Positions 44,240 through 53,492 of a stretch of 64,000 bases of DNA are shown in pieces (within the stretch, counting starts at the first letter, position 1; the number at the start of each line of letters is the position of its first letter). The notes beneath the pieces were generated by a model. The model was given only the letters and a program-made list of their open reading frames with translations, searched no databases and was not told where the DNA came from. The DNA comes from Legionella_C dresdenensis (lineage in GTDB: Bacteria > Pseudomonadota > Gammaproteobacteria > Legionellales > Legionellaceae): contig NZ_JBHSAB010000019.1 in assembly GCF_042649825.1 (NCBI RefSeq), positions 1 through 64,000 on the forward strand, given 5' to 3'. The position numbers and the translations under genes were made by a program.

Positions 44240-44407
44240 ATGGGACATGGAAGAAATCTTGCGTTTATTGTTACATCCTCAGATACAGCTATTCCAATAG
44301 GACCGGAGCTGGATTTGTTTCAATTGCATCACCGCTCAGAAAAAGGAAAATTATTTAAATCGTTACTTGATAGAATCCCTATGAAATTGTCTAATAAAAA
44401 GGTATAG
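44240..44407 (+). CDS. 55-aa peptide downstream of the operator array
   Basis: The frame reads MGHGRNLAFIVTSSDTAIP, then GPELDLFQLHHRSEKGKLF and ends LSNKKV. It has no obvious family and may be the N-terminal scrap of a lost toxin-like gene. Its position directly after the 27-bp repeat array suggests that it, or its lost parent, was the regulated gene. Confidence 0.35.
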   Translation: MGHGRNLAFIVTSSDTAIPIGPELDLFQLHHRSEKGKLFKSLLDRIPMKLSNKKV

Positions 44408-44476
44408 TGACAATTGCTATACAATTTGCACTATGTGCTTTTTAATTGACGCTTCTTATGAGCATAGGGATTTACT

Positions 44477-44725
44477 ATGAAAAAATTTATTCTCGCTTTA
44501 GCCCTGCTGCCTGCTATTAACTACGCAAATACTTGCTCTGCCCCTTGGGAAAAAATAAACGCATCTTTTAAAGATGCGTTAATGTGCCGCATGCCAGTAC
44601 CACATGGGTGGCTAGTGCAAACCTCATATTGGTACACAACAACCACATTGTTTGTTCCTGATGAAAATCACGAGTGGATATTAGAGCCTAATAATGCAGC
44701 TTTAGATAACGAACCAAATAATTAA
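44477..44725 (+). CDS. small exported protein, 82 aa
   Basis: A signal peptide (KKFILALALLPAINYANT) is followed by a short mature part with two Cys (TCSAPWEKIN, ALMCRMPVPHGWLVQ) and an acidic end. The ribosome site region is weak (GAGCATAGGGATT). No family known. Probably periplasmic. Confidence 0.5.
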   Translation: MKKFILALALLPAINYANTCSAPWEKINASFKDALMCRMPVPHGWLVQTSYWYTTTTLFVPDENHEWILEPNNAALDNEPNN

Positions 44726-44735
44726 TTCACTAAAA

Positions 44736-44969
44736 GTGCTAATAGGAGTTGGCATTTTTGAGAGGGCCAAGATCCTGGATATTAACATCGCCACACTGGC
44801 ACGTATAGAGGCGGGTACAAGTCATGATGCAAACACCATAAAAAGAATAGAAATTTTCTTTAAGTTTCCAGAAGCAGCGCTTTGGGAATTAAAAAAAGCT
44901 GGGGGTTGGCTACATAGTGAAATACTTGCAAGGTTATATAATCATTTCAATGCAATGAAAGAGACTTGA
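44736..44969 (+). pseudogene. N-terminally truncated XRE-type regulator
   Basis: The readable part NIATLARIEAGTSHDANTIK is the recognition helix region of a Cro/CI-type HTH, but the first helices are missing and the only start is a GTG without a good ribosome site. The tail PEAALWELKKAGGWLHSEIL is helical. It is likely a truncated regulator; it may have belonged to the operator array at 44138-44207. Confidence 0.45.
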
Positions 44970-44986
44970 TAAGGAATTATAATAAA

Positions 44987-45670
44987 ATGAAATTTCCCTA
45001 TCACCTTATTGAATTAACCCATACATTAGATGAAACCAGCGCTTCCTGGGAAGAAAACTGTGGTTTTTCGTCATCAATAGTATTGGATTATGCAGATTGT
45101 ACCAGCGCAGCCTCATTTCGCGTGCAACATATTACCCTGCCAGCAGGAATGGGTACGCATATGGATGCCCCCTCGCATTGCTGTCCTGAGGGGATATCTA
45201 TAGATCAAATTCCACTGGAGCAATTGGCTGCTTCATGCGTGGTTATTGATGTAACGCCAAAGGCGCATGAACTCTACAGCGTGACACCCCAGGATATCGC
45301 TGATTTTGAAAAAACGCATGGCCTCATTCAGTCTGATTCATTTGTCATCATCCAAACAGGCTGGTCACGCTTTTGGAGTGATCCGACTCAATATCGTAAC
45401 AACCTTAATTTTCCCTCTGTCTCCGCAGAAGCAGCCACCATGCTGGTATCACGCAACATTGTAGGGTTAGGCATAGATACCTTATCGCCAGACAGGCCAG
45501 ATGATGGTTATCCTGTGCATCGCATCTTATTAGGTTCGGGACGATACATCGTGGAGAACATTGTAAATAGCGAGCAATTACCGTCCACTGGCAGTTTCAT
45601 CATGGCCTTCCCACTGAAAATCAAACAAGGGACTGAAGCACCTATGCGTTTAATTGGATTAATACCATAG
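44987..45670 (+). CDS. cyclase-family (kynurenine formamidase-like) hydrolase
   Basis: The start at 44987 (MKFPYHLIEL) has AAGGA upstream. The metal motif HxGTHxDxPxH appears as GMGTHMDAPSH, with further conserved segments SFVIIQTGWSRFW and VGLGIDTLSPDRPDD. This family hydrolyses N-formylkynurenine or related amides using divalent metal. The length of 227 residues is typical. The substrate is not certain. It appears to be a single-gene unit. Confidence 0.85.
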   Translation: MKFPYHLIELTHTLDETSASWEENCGFSSSIVLDYADCTSAASFRVQHITLPAGMGTHMDAPSHCCPEGISIDQIPLEQLAASCVVIDVTPKAHELYSVTPQDIADFEKTHGLIQSDSFVIIQTGWSRFWSDPTQYRNNLNFPSVSAEAATMLVSRNIVGLGIDTLSPDRPDDGYPVHRILLGSGRYIVENIVNSEQLPSTGSFIMAFPLKIKQGTEAPMRLIGLIP

Positions 45671-45759
45671 TATAAATGTAACCGTTACCATGACTTAGCA
45701 GGCACTCATTAATTCTGTATAATCGTTAAGGCATTATCGAGTGATGTTCCAGAGGCAAT

Positions 45760-47004
45760 ATGTTAGAAAACGCATTATCTAATAAGTTCAACCACTTATT
45801 CTGTAAATACCGAATAAAAAATTATGTTAATAAAACATCTGATTATTTAACCAGACACAAATTATTATTGGCTTTTATTATTTGTTTATTAGTACCAGGA
45901 ATTGAGAATCTTCCTAAAATTGGCGTGCCTTTTTTTGCCATTGTAGATTCGACAACATCGATACCCTTAAAATTGTTCTATATAGGAAGCATCCTGGTTG
46001 TTTCAATGATGCTAACCAATGCTCAAGCCAATTTTATTAAAGGTGGTCCATTAAGAGATTATTTAACAAGTTTTGATATCGCAATTGACGTCCATAAAAA
46101 AATCGATTTTATCGTATTAGCGCTGTCCATTAATTTAATTTGGCTTCCGATTGCTTTAGGAGCGGGTTTTATCTACACTGCATCAACCAATGCTTGGATG
46201 GGGCTTTCCCTTTCCTGTTTATATGCCTCGTTTATCGCTAATTACTTAGTCTTATTACTAAACAATTTATACGGCAATAGAAAAAACATGCTACTGCTGC
46301 TTCTCAATTTAATGGCTATTGCGTTTATTTCCTCATCAGCAATGACTTTAATCCATTTTGCAGGCGCAGTTCTTTCAAGTTTGTTTAGCGTCATGCTTTT
46401 TTGGAAAACGGAACCTGCAGATAAAATTACCAAAACAGTGCAATTGGCTAAAAAGCAATATAAAAAGCAATCGAGTAATTCATTAAAACGTAATTTTATC
46501 ATCCAATATGCAGTGTATAAGCAGCATAAAAGAATATTCCTTACCAGAATACTGACCTCGGGACTGATTAGCCCTTTTTTAATCTACTTAACCGCAGTAG
46601 AGCATTTTAGCCGGGATAAGTCAGGATTTTTTATCACTCTTTCAGGGTTAAATACCTATACCCTATCCACATTGTTCTCAGTTTTTCAACAAGCGGAAAA
46701 TCAGTATCAGTTATTTCATACCCTATTCCCCTACCAAAATCAGTTTAAGCATACCAAAGAAATCATCCTGACTTTTGCTCTTTTGATGATTTCTGCGTTA
46801 CCGTTTCTAATCTATTTAGCTCTAGACCAAACCAATCTGTTTATGGTCATTTTTATGGTTTTTCTCACTAGCTTCATCCCACTCGCTATCAATAGAAGTT
46901 TATATAAATATTCTCTTCGCTTTTGTTTATTGGCTTCGTTAATCAATTGCGTGGCATGGGGAATCGCTCAATATTGGATATTAGGAGGTATTTTTGAACA
47001 GTAA
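45760..47004 (+). CDS. ABC transporter membrane subunit (exporter type)
   Basis: This 414-residue protein has about ten hydrophobic segments (LLLAFIICLLVPG, IDFIVLALSINLIWLPIALG, NRKNMLLLLLNLMAIAFIS and others) and no soluble domain. It overlaps the following ATPase gene, and the pair forms an ABC transporter of the two-gene export type. The cargo cannot be told. AGAGG precedes the ATG. Confidence 0.75.
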   Translation: MLENALSNKFNHLFCKYRIKNYVNKTSDYLTRHKLLLAFIICLLVPGIENLPKIGVPFFAIVDSTTSIPLKLFYIGSILVVSMMLTNAQANFIKGGPLRDYLTSFDIAIDVHKKIDFIVLALSINLIWLPIALGAGFIYTASTNAWMGLSLSCLYASFIANYLVLLLNNLYGNRKNMLLLLLNLMAIAFISSSAMTLIHFAGAVLSSLFSVMLFWKTEPADKITKTVQLAKKQYKKQSSNSLKRNFIIQYAVYKQHKRIFLTRILTSGLISPFLIYLTAVEHFSRDKSGFFITLSGLNTYTLSTLFSVFQQAENQYQLFHTLFPYQNQFKHTKEIILTFALLMISALPFLIYLALDQTNLFMVIFMVFLTSFIPLAINRSLYKYSLRFCLLASLINCVAWGIAQYWILGGIFEQ

Positions 47005-47626
47005 TATAGGCTTAACCAATGTCTGCAAAAATTACGGACATAATCAAATTTTGCACATGGTTACTTATCAATTTACGAAAGATATTTATCATATCATTGG
47101 CAGTAATGGGGCAGGCAAATCCACACTTTTGCGTCTTTTAGCGGGCTTGGAATGTCCTGATTCAGGCACTGTAATGCTTAATGATAGCTTGGCAGTAAAC
47201 GCGCAGAATATAATGGCCAGGAATATCCATTATGTTCCCGATGACCTTGAGATCTATCCTTTTTTAACGGGCCTTGAGTTTATTAACTGGATTGGTAAAG
47301 CCCGGGTAAGCAATAACCATGAAATCGAAACCATTATTACCAATTTTCAATTAAACCAACACTTGAATACTAAAATTTCAGCGATGTCGCTTGGTACTAA
47401 AAAGAAATTTATTTTAGCGACAGCGCTAATGGGAACCCCTGATTTTATCATTTTAGATGAGCCGCTGAATGGCCTGGATCAACATTCGCAATTGGTTCTG
47501 CTCAACAGTCTTAAAGATAAAGCAAAGCAATGCGGGCTTATTTTAACTTGCCATGAAAAGGACAAGGCATATCAGTTACAGCCAAGGACATTGCAATTAG
47601 CCAATCAACAGTTAACTGAATCATAG
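46994..47626 (+). CDS. ABC transporter ATP-binding subunit
   Basis: This 210-residue ATPase starts at a TTG with a strong AGGAGG site. Walker A is IIGSNGAGKSTLLRL, Walker B is DFIILDEPLNG, and the H-loop LTCHEKD is present. The signature is degenerate (MSLGTKKKFILA instead of LSGGQ), which is seen in some CcmA- or bacteriocin-type exporters. It powers the membrane subunit encoded just upstream. Confidence 0.88.
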   Translation: MNSNIGLTNVCKNYGHNQILHMVTYQFTKDIYHIIGSNGAGKSTLLRLLAGLECPDSGTVMLNDSLAVNAQNIMARNIHYVPDDLEIYPFLTGLEFINWIGKARVSNNHEIETIITNFQLNQHLNTKISAMSLGTKKKFILATALMGTPDFIILDEPLNGLDQHSQLVLLNSLKDKAKQCGLILTCHEKDKAYQLQPRTLQLANQQLTES

Positions 47627-47700
47627 CCAGGGAATGGATTAACCAGCCATTTAAAATGGTGTCTCATGGTTGCTTTATTAATTGATCTGCATCTACGCTT

Positions 47701-49338
47701 TTAATCGTTAGGCGGGGTATAAACAACTGTTTTATTTCGGCCGGTATTTTTAGCCTCGTAAAGCGCTAAATCACTGCCATTTATAAGTTCATTTATAGTT
47801 TTCCCATGTTGAGGATAAATTACCACTCCAATTGAAATAGTAATTGTCGGCAATGCATTTCCTCCATAACGAACATGAATTTCACTAACTGCTTTATGAA
47901 GCTCATTAGTACGCCGTTCTATCGCGTCTAACTCGATTTCAGGCAATATCACGATAAATTCTTCTCCGCCATAACGACAGGCAATATCAGCTTTACGTAT
48001 AAAATTTTTCAAGGTATTAGCAAATGCCTGGAGAACCATATCACCTGCTTCATGACCGAATCGATCGTTAAATGATTTAAAATGATCGATATCAATCATT
48101 AATAGCGCCAAAGAAGCTGAATTGCGTGCACAGCGGCTTAACTCCCTTTCTAATGTCTCTCCTAAATAACGGCGATTATATAATCCGGTAAGCGCGTCGC
48201 GAAATGATTGTATGCTTAGGGCTTCTCGAAGTCTGATATTGGATAGACCAAGTGCAATTTGCTCAGAAATCATTTCATAAAGGAGATCGTTTTTCGACTC
48301 TAATAGTTCAGGATTGTCGTTTTCTAACTCTAAATAGAGCAATCCAAGAATATCGCTTTGAGCATACAGAGGCATGCAAATATAAGGCCGACAGTTCTCT
48401 TTGGACTTATGGTGACAAATTAAACCTCTATTAGAACCAAAAACTTTATAAACAGTTCCTCGTCTTAACGCAAAGCACTCATCAGGTTTGATTATTTTCT
48501 CAATAGATTGAAGAGCTCCCCAGGTACTCATTGCCTCTAAATAGTTTCGGGATGGATGCATGAGGTAGAGCACACCCCCGACACCAGGCAATAATTGCTC
48601 AGTATACTGACGAATCAATTGATACGCTTCTTCAATATACAAACAGGTTTGTAATGAAGAACTTAGCTCTTTTAATAGCAGCATTTCATGATTACGGGCA
48701 TTTAGGGCTTGTAAAGCAGATTCCAGCGTTTGATTTGCCTCGGTTAATTTTTTAGTAATTTCAATTTGTGCGGACGTTTTCTGCTGGCCTTGATCGATTT
48801 CTGAATATAAATCAAGATTCTTAATTGCTAACGAAGTACTATCGGCTAAAGCCTAGAGAAATTTAAGTTGCTGTTCAGTAGGATGATAATTTTCCGCCCA
48901 ATAAGTGCCGATAGCGCCTATTGGAGAGTTTTTTCTAATTGGAACCATAGCTAAACTTTTTACAAAAGTAGGCCGGTAAGCATCAGCAGGAACTCTGGAA
49001 TCGGAATAAATGTCTTCAATGACAACCGATTCGCCATGGAGCATGACCCAGCCGCTGATACACATCGCCATTGGAAAACGTTTTCCCTTCCATAAGGGAC
49101 CAATAGCATCCTCATCAGCGTAATAACAATTCTCTTTATCCCTTAACACAAAAGTAGCGCCATCCGCGTTTGTTAACCGTCGAGCCGCTTTCCGAACAAT
49201 AAACATTATCGTTTCAAGATCTGAAGCTGATGATAAGTTTTGAACAACCTCTAATAAAACATTAGTGGGCTCGCTTAAATGAGAAGCATCCGCAGAACCG
49301 TGCGTCATAAGAGAGCTATTTTGTGAGGGTATAAGCAT
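47701..49338 (-). pseudogene. GAF-GAF-GGDEF diguanylate cyclase broken by an amber stop
   Basis: From 49338 the first GAF domain (LETIMFIVRKAARRL, MVPIRKNSPIGAIGTYWAE) reads to a TAG at 48853-48855 after QLKFL. The same frame continues ALADSTSLAIKNLDLYSEID, a coiled linker, a second GAF-like domain, and GGDEF (CRYGGEEFIVILPE) to 47701. The usual GAF end is 'LLQALADS', so the lost residue was most likely Gln (CAG to TAG). Diguanylate cyclases make cyclic di-GMP. The cyclase half retains an ATG start (48684) and could still be made alone. Confidence 0.85.
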
Positions 49339-49520
49339 ATTTAATACTATAATTACACTTATATTAACTATAGCATAAATTTATTGGCTTACTTAAACTT
49401 ACCCCCTGACTATGCTAAAACACGCTTGGTAAATCTTGTTGGTGTATAAGCTAGCTCTATAAATAAATACAATATTATGGAATAATTGTAAGCCAATTTT
49501 ATCAATATTTTGCTATATAT

Positions 49521-50009
49521 ATGAAAATAAAGACAATTCAATTATTAATTTTTATTTTTTTTCCGGTTAGTTTATTTGCTAATGGAGCGGCCTGCTCTTT
49601 ACCAAGCGGTATTAATGTAGACACTACCCAACGAATTTTAAATATTTGTAAATCCGGCACTGTTATTAAAACTTTTAAAATAGCTCTGGGATATAATGGC
49701 GTCGGTAAAAAAAGAGCTGGTGATAATAAAACCCCAATTGGTTTATATGGGCTAGCTTATCCGAGAAAATCCAGTCAATTTGATGTCTTTATACCAATTC
49801 TCTATCCGACTACGAAACAATTAGCTGCCGGGTATACAGGGAGAGATGTCGGAATCCATGGACCAACGCAATCATCGGGTTTGTTTGGCTGGTTAAACAA
49901 CTTACCCTATTCTACACGTGGGTGCATTGCTGTTGGCAAAAATAATTATATTGAGTATGTAGCTAATTGGGTAAAAGCTAATCCTGGAACAAAAGTTTTG
50001 ATTATTTAA
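49521..50009 (+). CDS. L,D-transpeptidase (YkuD family)
   Basis: A signal peptide (IQLLIFIFFPVSLFANG) precedes a YkuD domain with KKRAGDNKTPIGLYGLAY, VGIHGPTQSSG and the active-site motif STRGCIAVG, whose Cys attacks the peptide stem. Such enzymes cross-link peptidoglycan or attach lipoproteins in the periplasm. At 162 residues it is a minimal enzyme without a peptidoglycan-binding domain. Confidence 0.9.
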   Translation: MKIKTIQLLIFIFFPVSLFANGAACSLPSGINVDTTQRILNICKSGTVIKTFKIALGYNGVGKKRAGDNKTPIGLYGLAYPRKSSQFDVFIPILYPTTKQLAAGYTGRDVGIHGPTQSSGLFGWLNNLPYSTRGCIAVGKNNYIEYVANWVKANPGTKVLII

Positions 50010-50057
50010 GTGGCAAAATTATTAGCAACAGTAAGGTCGAGCCAGGAGTTAAAGCAA

Positions 50058-50690
50058 ATGACAACGCTAAAGCAAACCAACCATAAACGCGCAGAAAAGA
50101 CCCTGCATAATATACTCCCTTATGACGGCACAGTGCATTATTATGGAGCTATTATGTCCCGACTCATGGCTGATGATTTTTACAATGCCTTAATGCAAGA
50201 CATTCAATGGAAAAATGATGAAGCAATTATTTATGGAAAAAAAATAATTACGAAACGTAAAGTTGCATGGTATGCCGAGCACCCTTTTTCCTATACCTAT
50301 TCAAAAATAACTAAAACAGCCGAACCCTGGATCCCTATTCTCAAAGAACTAAAAAGTGTGGTGGAAAAGGAATGCGGAGAAACTTATAACTCATGCCTTC
50401 TTAATCTCTATCATGATGGCAACGAAGGGATGGCATGGCATAGTGATGCTGAAAAAGATTTGAAGAAAAATGGGGCGATAGGCTCACTTAGTTTTGGTGC
50501 CGAGCGTAAGTTTTCATTTAAACATAAAAATACAAAAGAAATTGTTTCAACAATACTTCAGCATGGCAGCTTATTAGTGATGAAGGATTCAACTCAGAGC
50601 CACTGGCTTCACCGTTTGCCGCCAACAAAAAGAGAGTGCACGCCCCGAATTAATTTAACGTTCCGAACTATAATTAATAATCTTCGGTAG
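50058..50690 (+). CDS. AlkB-like 2OG-Fe(II) dioxygenase
   Basis: The ATG at 50058 has AGGAGTT upstream. The iron ligands are HxD in AWHSDAEKDL and the distal His in SHWLHRLP; RINLTFR gives the 2-oxoglutarate Arg. Conserved segments YNSCLLNLYHDGNEGMAWH and SFGAERKFSFK match AlkB homologues of the small bacterial type, which demethylate alkylated bases. It begins 48 bases after the transpeptidase. Confidence 0.88.
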   Translation: MTTLKQTNHKRAEKTLHNILPYDGTVHYYGAIMSRLMADDFYNALMQDIQWKNDEAIIYGKKIITKRKVAWYAEHPFSYTYSKITKTAEPWIPILKELKSVVEKECGETYNSCLLNLYHDGNEGMAWHSDAEKDLKKNGAIGSLSFGAERKFSFKHKNTKEIVSTILQHGSLLVMKDSTQSHWLHRLPPTKRECTPRINLTFRTIINNLR

Positions 50691-50723
50691 AGTGCGGCTT
50701 GAGGTTCTGTTGGATTCTCATTA

Positions 50724-51668
50724 ATGAGTAATTATAATAAACAAGTATTAAAGCATCCAGACTTTTATCTCGTTGCATTCATTAAGGATTTAGCTAGGCC
50801 TGGCATCCTTTTTATTCACGGTGGACCAGGATTTCATTGTGGGATATTAGAATATTTAATAGAGCATCATAAGCTTTTCGAAACCTTTAATTACAATATT
50901 ATTCTGTATGATCAGCGAAATTGTGGAAGGTCGAAAAAAACCTCCGATCTTGTACTGCATCAGGATAATGTAACAGATCTGGAAGAAATAATATCATTTA
51001 TAACATATACGTGTAATCTGCAAATAGGTATATTAGTGGGCCATAGTTATGGCGCCAAGCTGTTGTACGATAGTTATAAAAAATTTTCGCCGCAAATTCC
51101 CGGGGTTTTTCTCTCAACCAGTAGAACAATACTTACGCCCAGATTAAATAATTTAATGCTTGACCTGACATACTTAAAGAAAAATCATCCGAACGCATAT
51201 GAAAGAATTTATGATAAACTGGAAGAATTTGATTTGGATAAGCTATGGGAAATTACAGAAGATCTTGCACCATTATTTCAAAAAAATAGCGAAAGAGACT
51301 TTTTTTATTGGTCAAATTTGAAATACTACAACATAGTTAAAGATGTTCAGAAAAAAATAAATTTACCCATTAATAACAATGTATTTATGAATGTAAGAAA
51401 AGAACTTTATTCCAATATATCAAATTTTCCAGTAGAAATTGATAAGCTTGGCATTCCTAAATTATGGATAAATGGTTTTCATGATTTTATTATGAATGGT
51501 CATCAGTCTAGTGAGGAATTAAATTCAAAAATTATTACATTTTATAAATCCTCACACTATCCTCATATTGAAGAAAACCTCTATTTCTGTGAGGTTTTAA
51601 ATAAATTTATTCAAGATAATTTTTATAATGAGGTGGCTCCCATTATAGAACCACCGTCAATTCCTTAG
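50724..51668 (+). CDS. alpha/beta hydrolase (proline iminopeptidase-like)
   Basis: The order ILFIHGGPGFHCG (oxyanion loop), IILYDQRNCGRSKK and the nucleophile elbow LVGHSYGAKLLYD (Ser in GHSYG) is that of proline iminopeptidase-like hydrolases. The C-terminal His is probably in SHYPHIEENL. There is no signal peptide. The substrate is unknown. It follows AlkB by 33 bases. Confidence 0.85.
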   Translation: MSNYNKQVLKHPDFYLVAFIKDLARPGILFIHGGPGFHCGILEYLIEHHKLFETFNYNIILYDQRNCGRSKKTSDLVLHQDNVTDLEEIISFITYTCNLQIGILVGHSYGAKLLYDSYKKFSPQIPGVFLSTSRTILTPRLNNLMLDLTYLKKNHPNAYERIYDKLEEFDLDKLWEITEDLAPLFQKNSERDFFYWSNLKYYNIVKDVQKKINLPINNNVFMNVRKELYSNISNFPVEIDKLGIPKLWINGFHDFIMNGHQSSEELNSKIITFYKSSHYPHIEENLYFCEVLNKFIQDNFYNEVAPIIEPPSIP

Positions 51669-52056
51669 AGGCTTTTTTGTTGAACTTACCTTTACACTCC
51701 TTCTTATTAATTTTAAAAAATGCGAGTTTGAACTTGTATTATAAGCTTCCAAACTTATAAACATTTTTCCCTTATTTGCGAAGCTAACTGCTTTTTTCCC
51801 TGCGAGAAAATATTTATTTCCCTGTCAAAATATTTTCTTTTCCTAATGTTGAACTTGTAATCCATTTTATTTAATCCTAAATAAAATTGTTACTTCAAAA
51901 ACTACTCCGTAACAACTTTATGGAGCGAATTATAATTACACTTTATTTAAAGTCAATAGTGTATTTACACTTATATATCCATTTTTTTGTTATTTATTTT
52001 AATTTAGTGTAGAATTGACTTTAATTTCTACAAACCTGCTTTTCTAAGAGATAGAT
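51669..52056 (+). promoter_or_regulatory. promoter region with repeated AGTGTA/TACACT half-sites
   Basis: In the 388 bp before the response regulator gene, TACACT or AGTGTA occurs near 51937, 51958, 51966 and 52006, and an 11-bp inverted repeat TTAAAGTCAAT/ATTGACTTTAA lies at 51947-51957 and 52014-52024. These are probable sites for autoregulation. Further left, short AT hairpins near 51740 may end the hydrolase transcript. Confidence 0.5.
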
Positions 52057-52779
52057 GTGTTAGCCTATACAAAACCTAAAATTGTTTTATTAGACGATGA
52101 TCGTTCATTGTTAGATGTCGTTCATTATTATTTAAATGAAAAATTTCAGGCAGAGGTCAAAGTTGAGGCGTTTTCAAAGAGCTATGACTTCATTTCCTAT
52201 ATTGAGGAAAACTGTTATTTGCCAGAAACACCTACTGAAATATTAGGCTCTTTTTATGCCAATCCCATTAATAAAACCGAAATTATTAAAACATTAAAGG
52301 ATTTATCCGTATTACCGGGCATCCTGGTTCTGGATCAGGAGCTTCGCGGTGAGGATGTAACAGGTATAGATCTGAGCGCAACGATCAGGGAGTATTTTCC
52401 AACATCTTTTATTTGTATGCTCACAAGCAATGTTCCGGATCATACCGCAATAAAATTACATAATAATCACAATATCGATTTGTTTGTGGACAAGAAGGAT
52501 ACCGATGCCATTCATAATCTTTACCTGTATTTGTCAAAACATATTGATAGCCTAAAGATGAAATACCCTATTGATCCCATTGATATTTTTGGCAAAACAG
52601 GTAATCTGGAATCTAGCCTGTATATTCAAAATAGAAAAACGCTATTAGAGAATAGTAATCCGCTTTGCTTTTTAACGCTTAATGAAAATGGCGACATGGC
52701 AATTATGCAGGATAATTACTCTATAACATTTTGGCAATATAATCCTACTACAAGTCAATTTATCGCATATGAATACTAA
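52057..52779 (+). CDS. response regulator-like receiver protein
   Basis: A GTG start follows CTAAGAGAT. The receiver domain shows KIVLLDDDRSLLDVV (acidic pair), the phosphoacceptor Asp93 in GILVLDQELRGEDV, MLTSNVPDH and FVDKKDTD (Lys146). A 35-residue insert separates the second and third strands. The C-terminal 80 residues have no recognised output domain. Its end overlaps the HTH gene by 11 bases, so the DNA-binding function is probably supplied by that partner. Confidence 0.8.
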   Translation: MLAYTKPKIVLLDDDRSLLDVVHYYLNEKFQAEVKVEAFSKSYDFISYIEENCYLPETPTEILGSFYANPINKTEIIKTLKDLSVLPGILVLDQELRGEDVTGIDLSATIREYFPTSFICMLTSNVPDHTAIKLHNNHNIDLFVDKKDTDAIHNLYLYLSKHIDSLKMKYPIDPIDIFGKTGNLESSLYIQNRKTLLENSNPLCFLTLNENGDMAIMQDNYSITFWQYNPTTSQFIAYEY

Positions 52780-53386
52780 TGAAATCTCAAATGTATTAAG
52801 TGGTCTGTCCCCTGCTCAGCGAGTAAAATACATAAGACAGAAACTTCTTAAGCAAAATCAACAGACTTTTTGTGAGGATGGTATTGTTCGCTCAGGAACA
52901 TTAAAATCCATTGAAAGTGAACGAATGAAAATTGGGCCTAAAATAGCTGAAAGGCTGATCCATAAATTAAATCTTGAGGGCATAATATGCGATGTTAATC
53001 TTTTTTTGGCTCAAAATAATCCGTGTAATATAACTATTGATAACTCAAGAAAAGAACTTATTGGCCAGACAACAAGTGATTTGGAAGTAATCAGGCAGAA
53101 AATAACTCAATTACTGCCCATTAATATTACGACCGATGAGTATGCGCCCTTTATTCCTGCCAACACAATATTATTAACTCGAGAAGCAAATACACAGGAT
53201 TTAAATCAATTCAATCAAACATTATGCTTTATTAAAGGCGATAAATCTTCTTTATATTATTTAACTTTTCTTAATGAACAAGAGTTAACGGCAGAAATAA
53301 ATAATAAAAAAATCTCGATATCAACTAATATTGTCGATTTTTGCTCGATTTATATTGTTGAAATTGTTTATATAAAACCCCGGTAA
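52769..53386 (+). CDS. HTH regulator paired with the response regulator
   Basis: The N-terminal 70 residues resemble an XRE-type HTH (SPAQRVKYIRQKLLKQNQQ, then SGTLKSIESERMKIGPKIA). The C-terminal part (residues 75-205) is of unknown fold, perhaps a sensor or interaction domain. Coupled translation with the receiver protein suggests that the two work as a split regulator. The likely targets are the half-sites before the pair. Confidence 0.65.
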   Translation: MNTNEISNVLSGLSPAQRVKYIRQKLLKQNQQTFCEDGIVRSGTLKSIESERMKIGPKIAERLIHKLNLEGIICDVNLFLAQNNPCNITIDNSRKELIGQTTSDLEVIRQKITQLLPINITTDEYAPFIPANTILLTREANTQDLNQFNQTLCFIKGDKSSLYYLTFLNEQELTAEINNKKISISTNIVDFCSIYIVEIVYIKPR

Positions 53387-53492
53387 TGGATTTGATTGAC
53401 GAACGGCCTAGAGAAGCCTCGTAACTCCGATTCATTACATTATTATGATTTTTTTGTTATAATGGACGCCAATAAATTTAAATACTAACAGT

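Noticed and set aside
45760..47626. ABC pair as the exporter of the azole peptide
   Set aside because: It lies 25 kb from the TOMM operon, outside the att border, and the operon has its own MATE gene.
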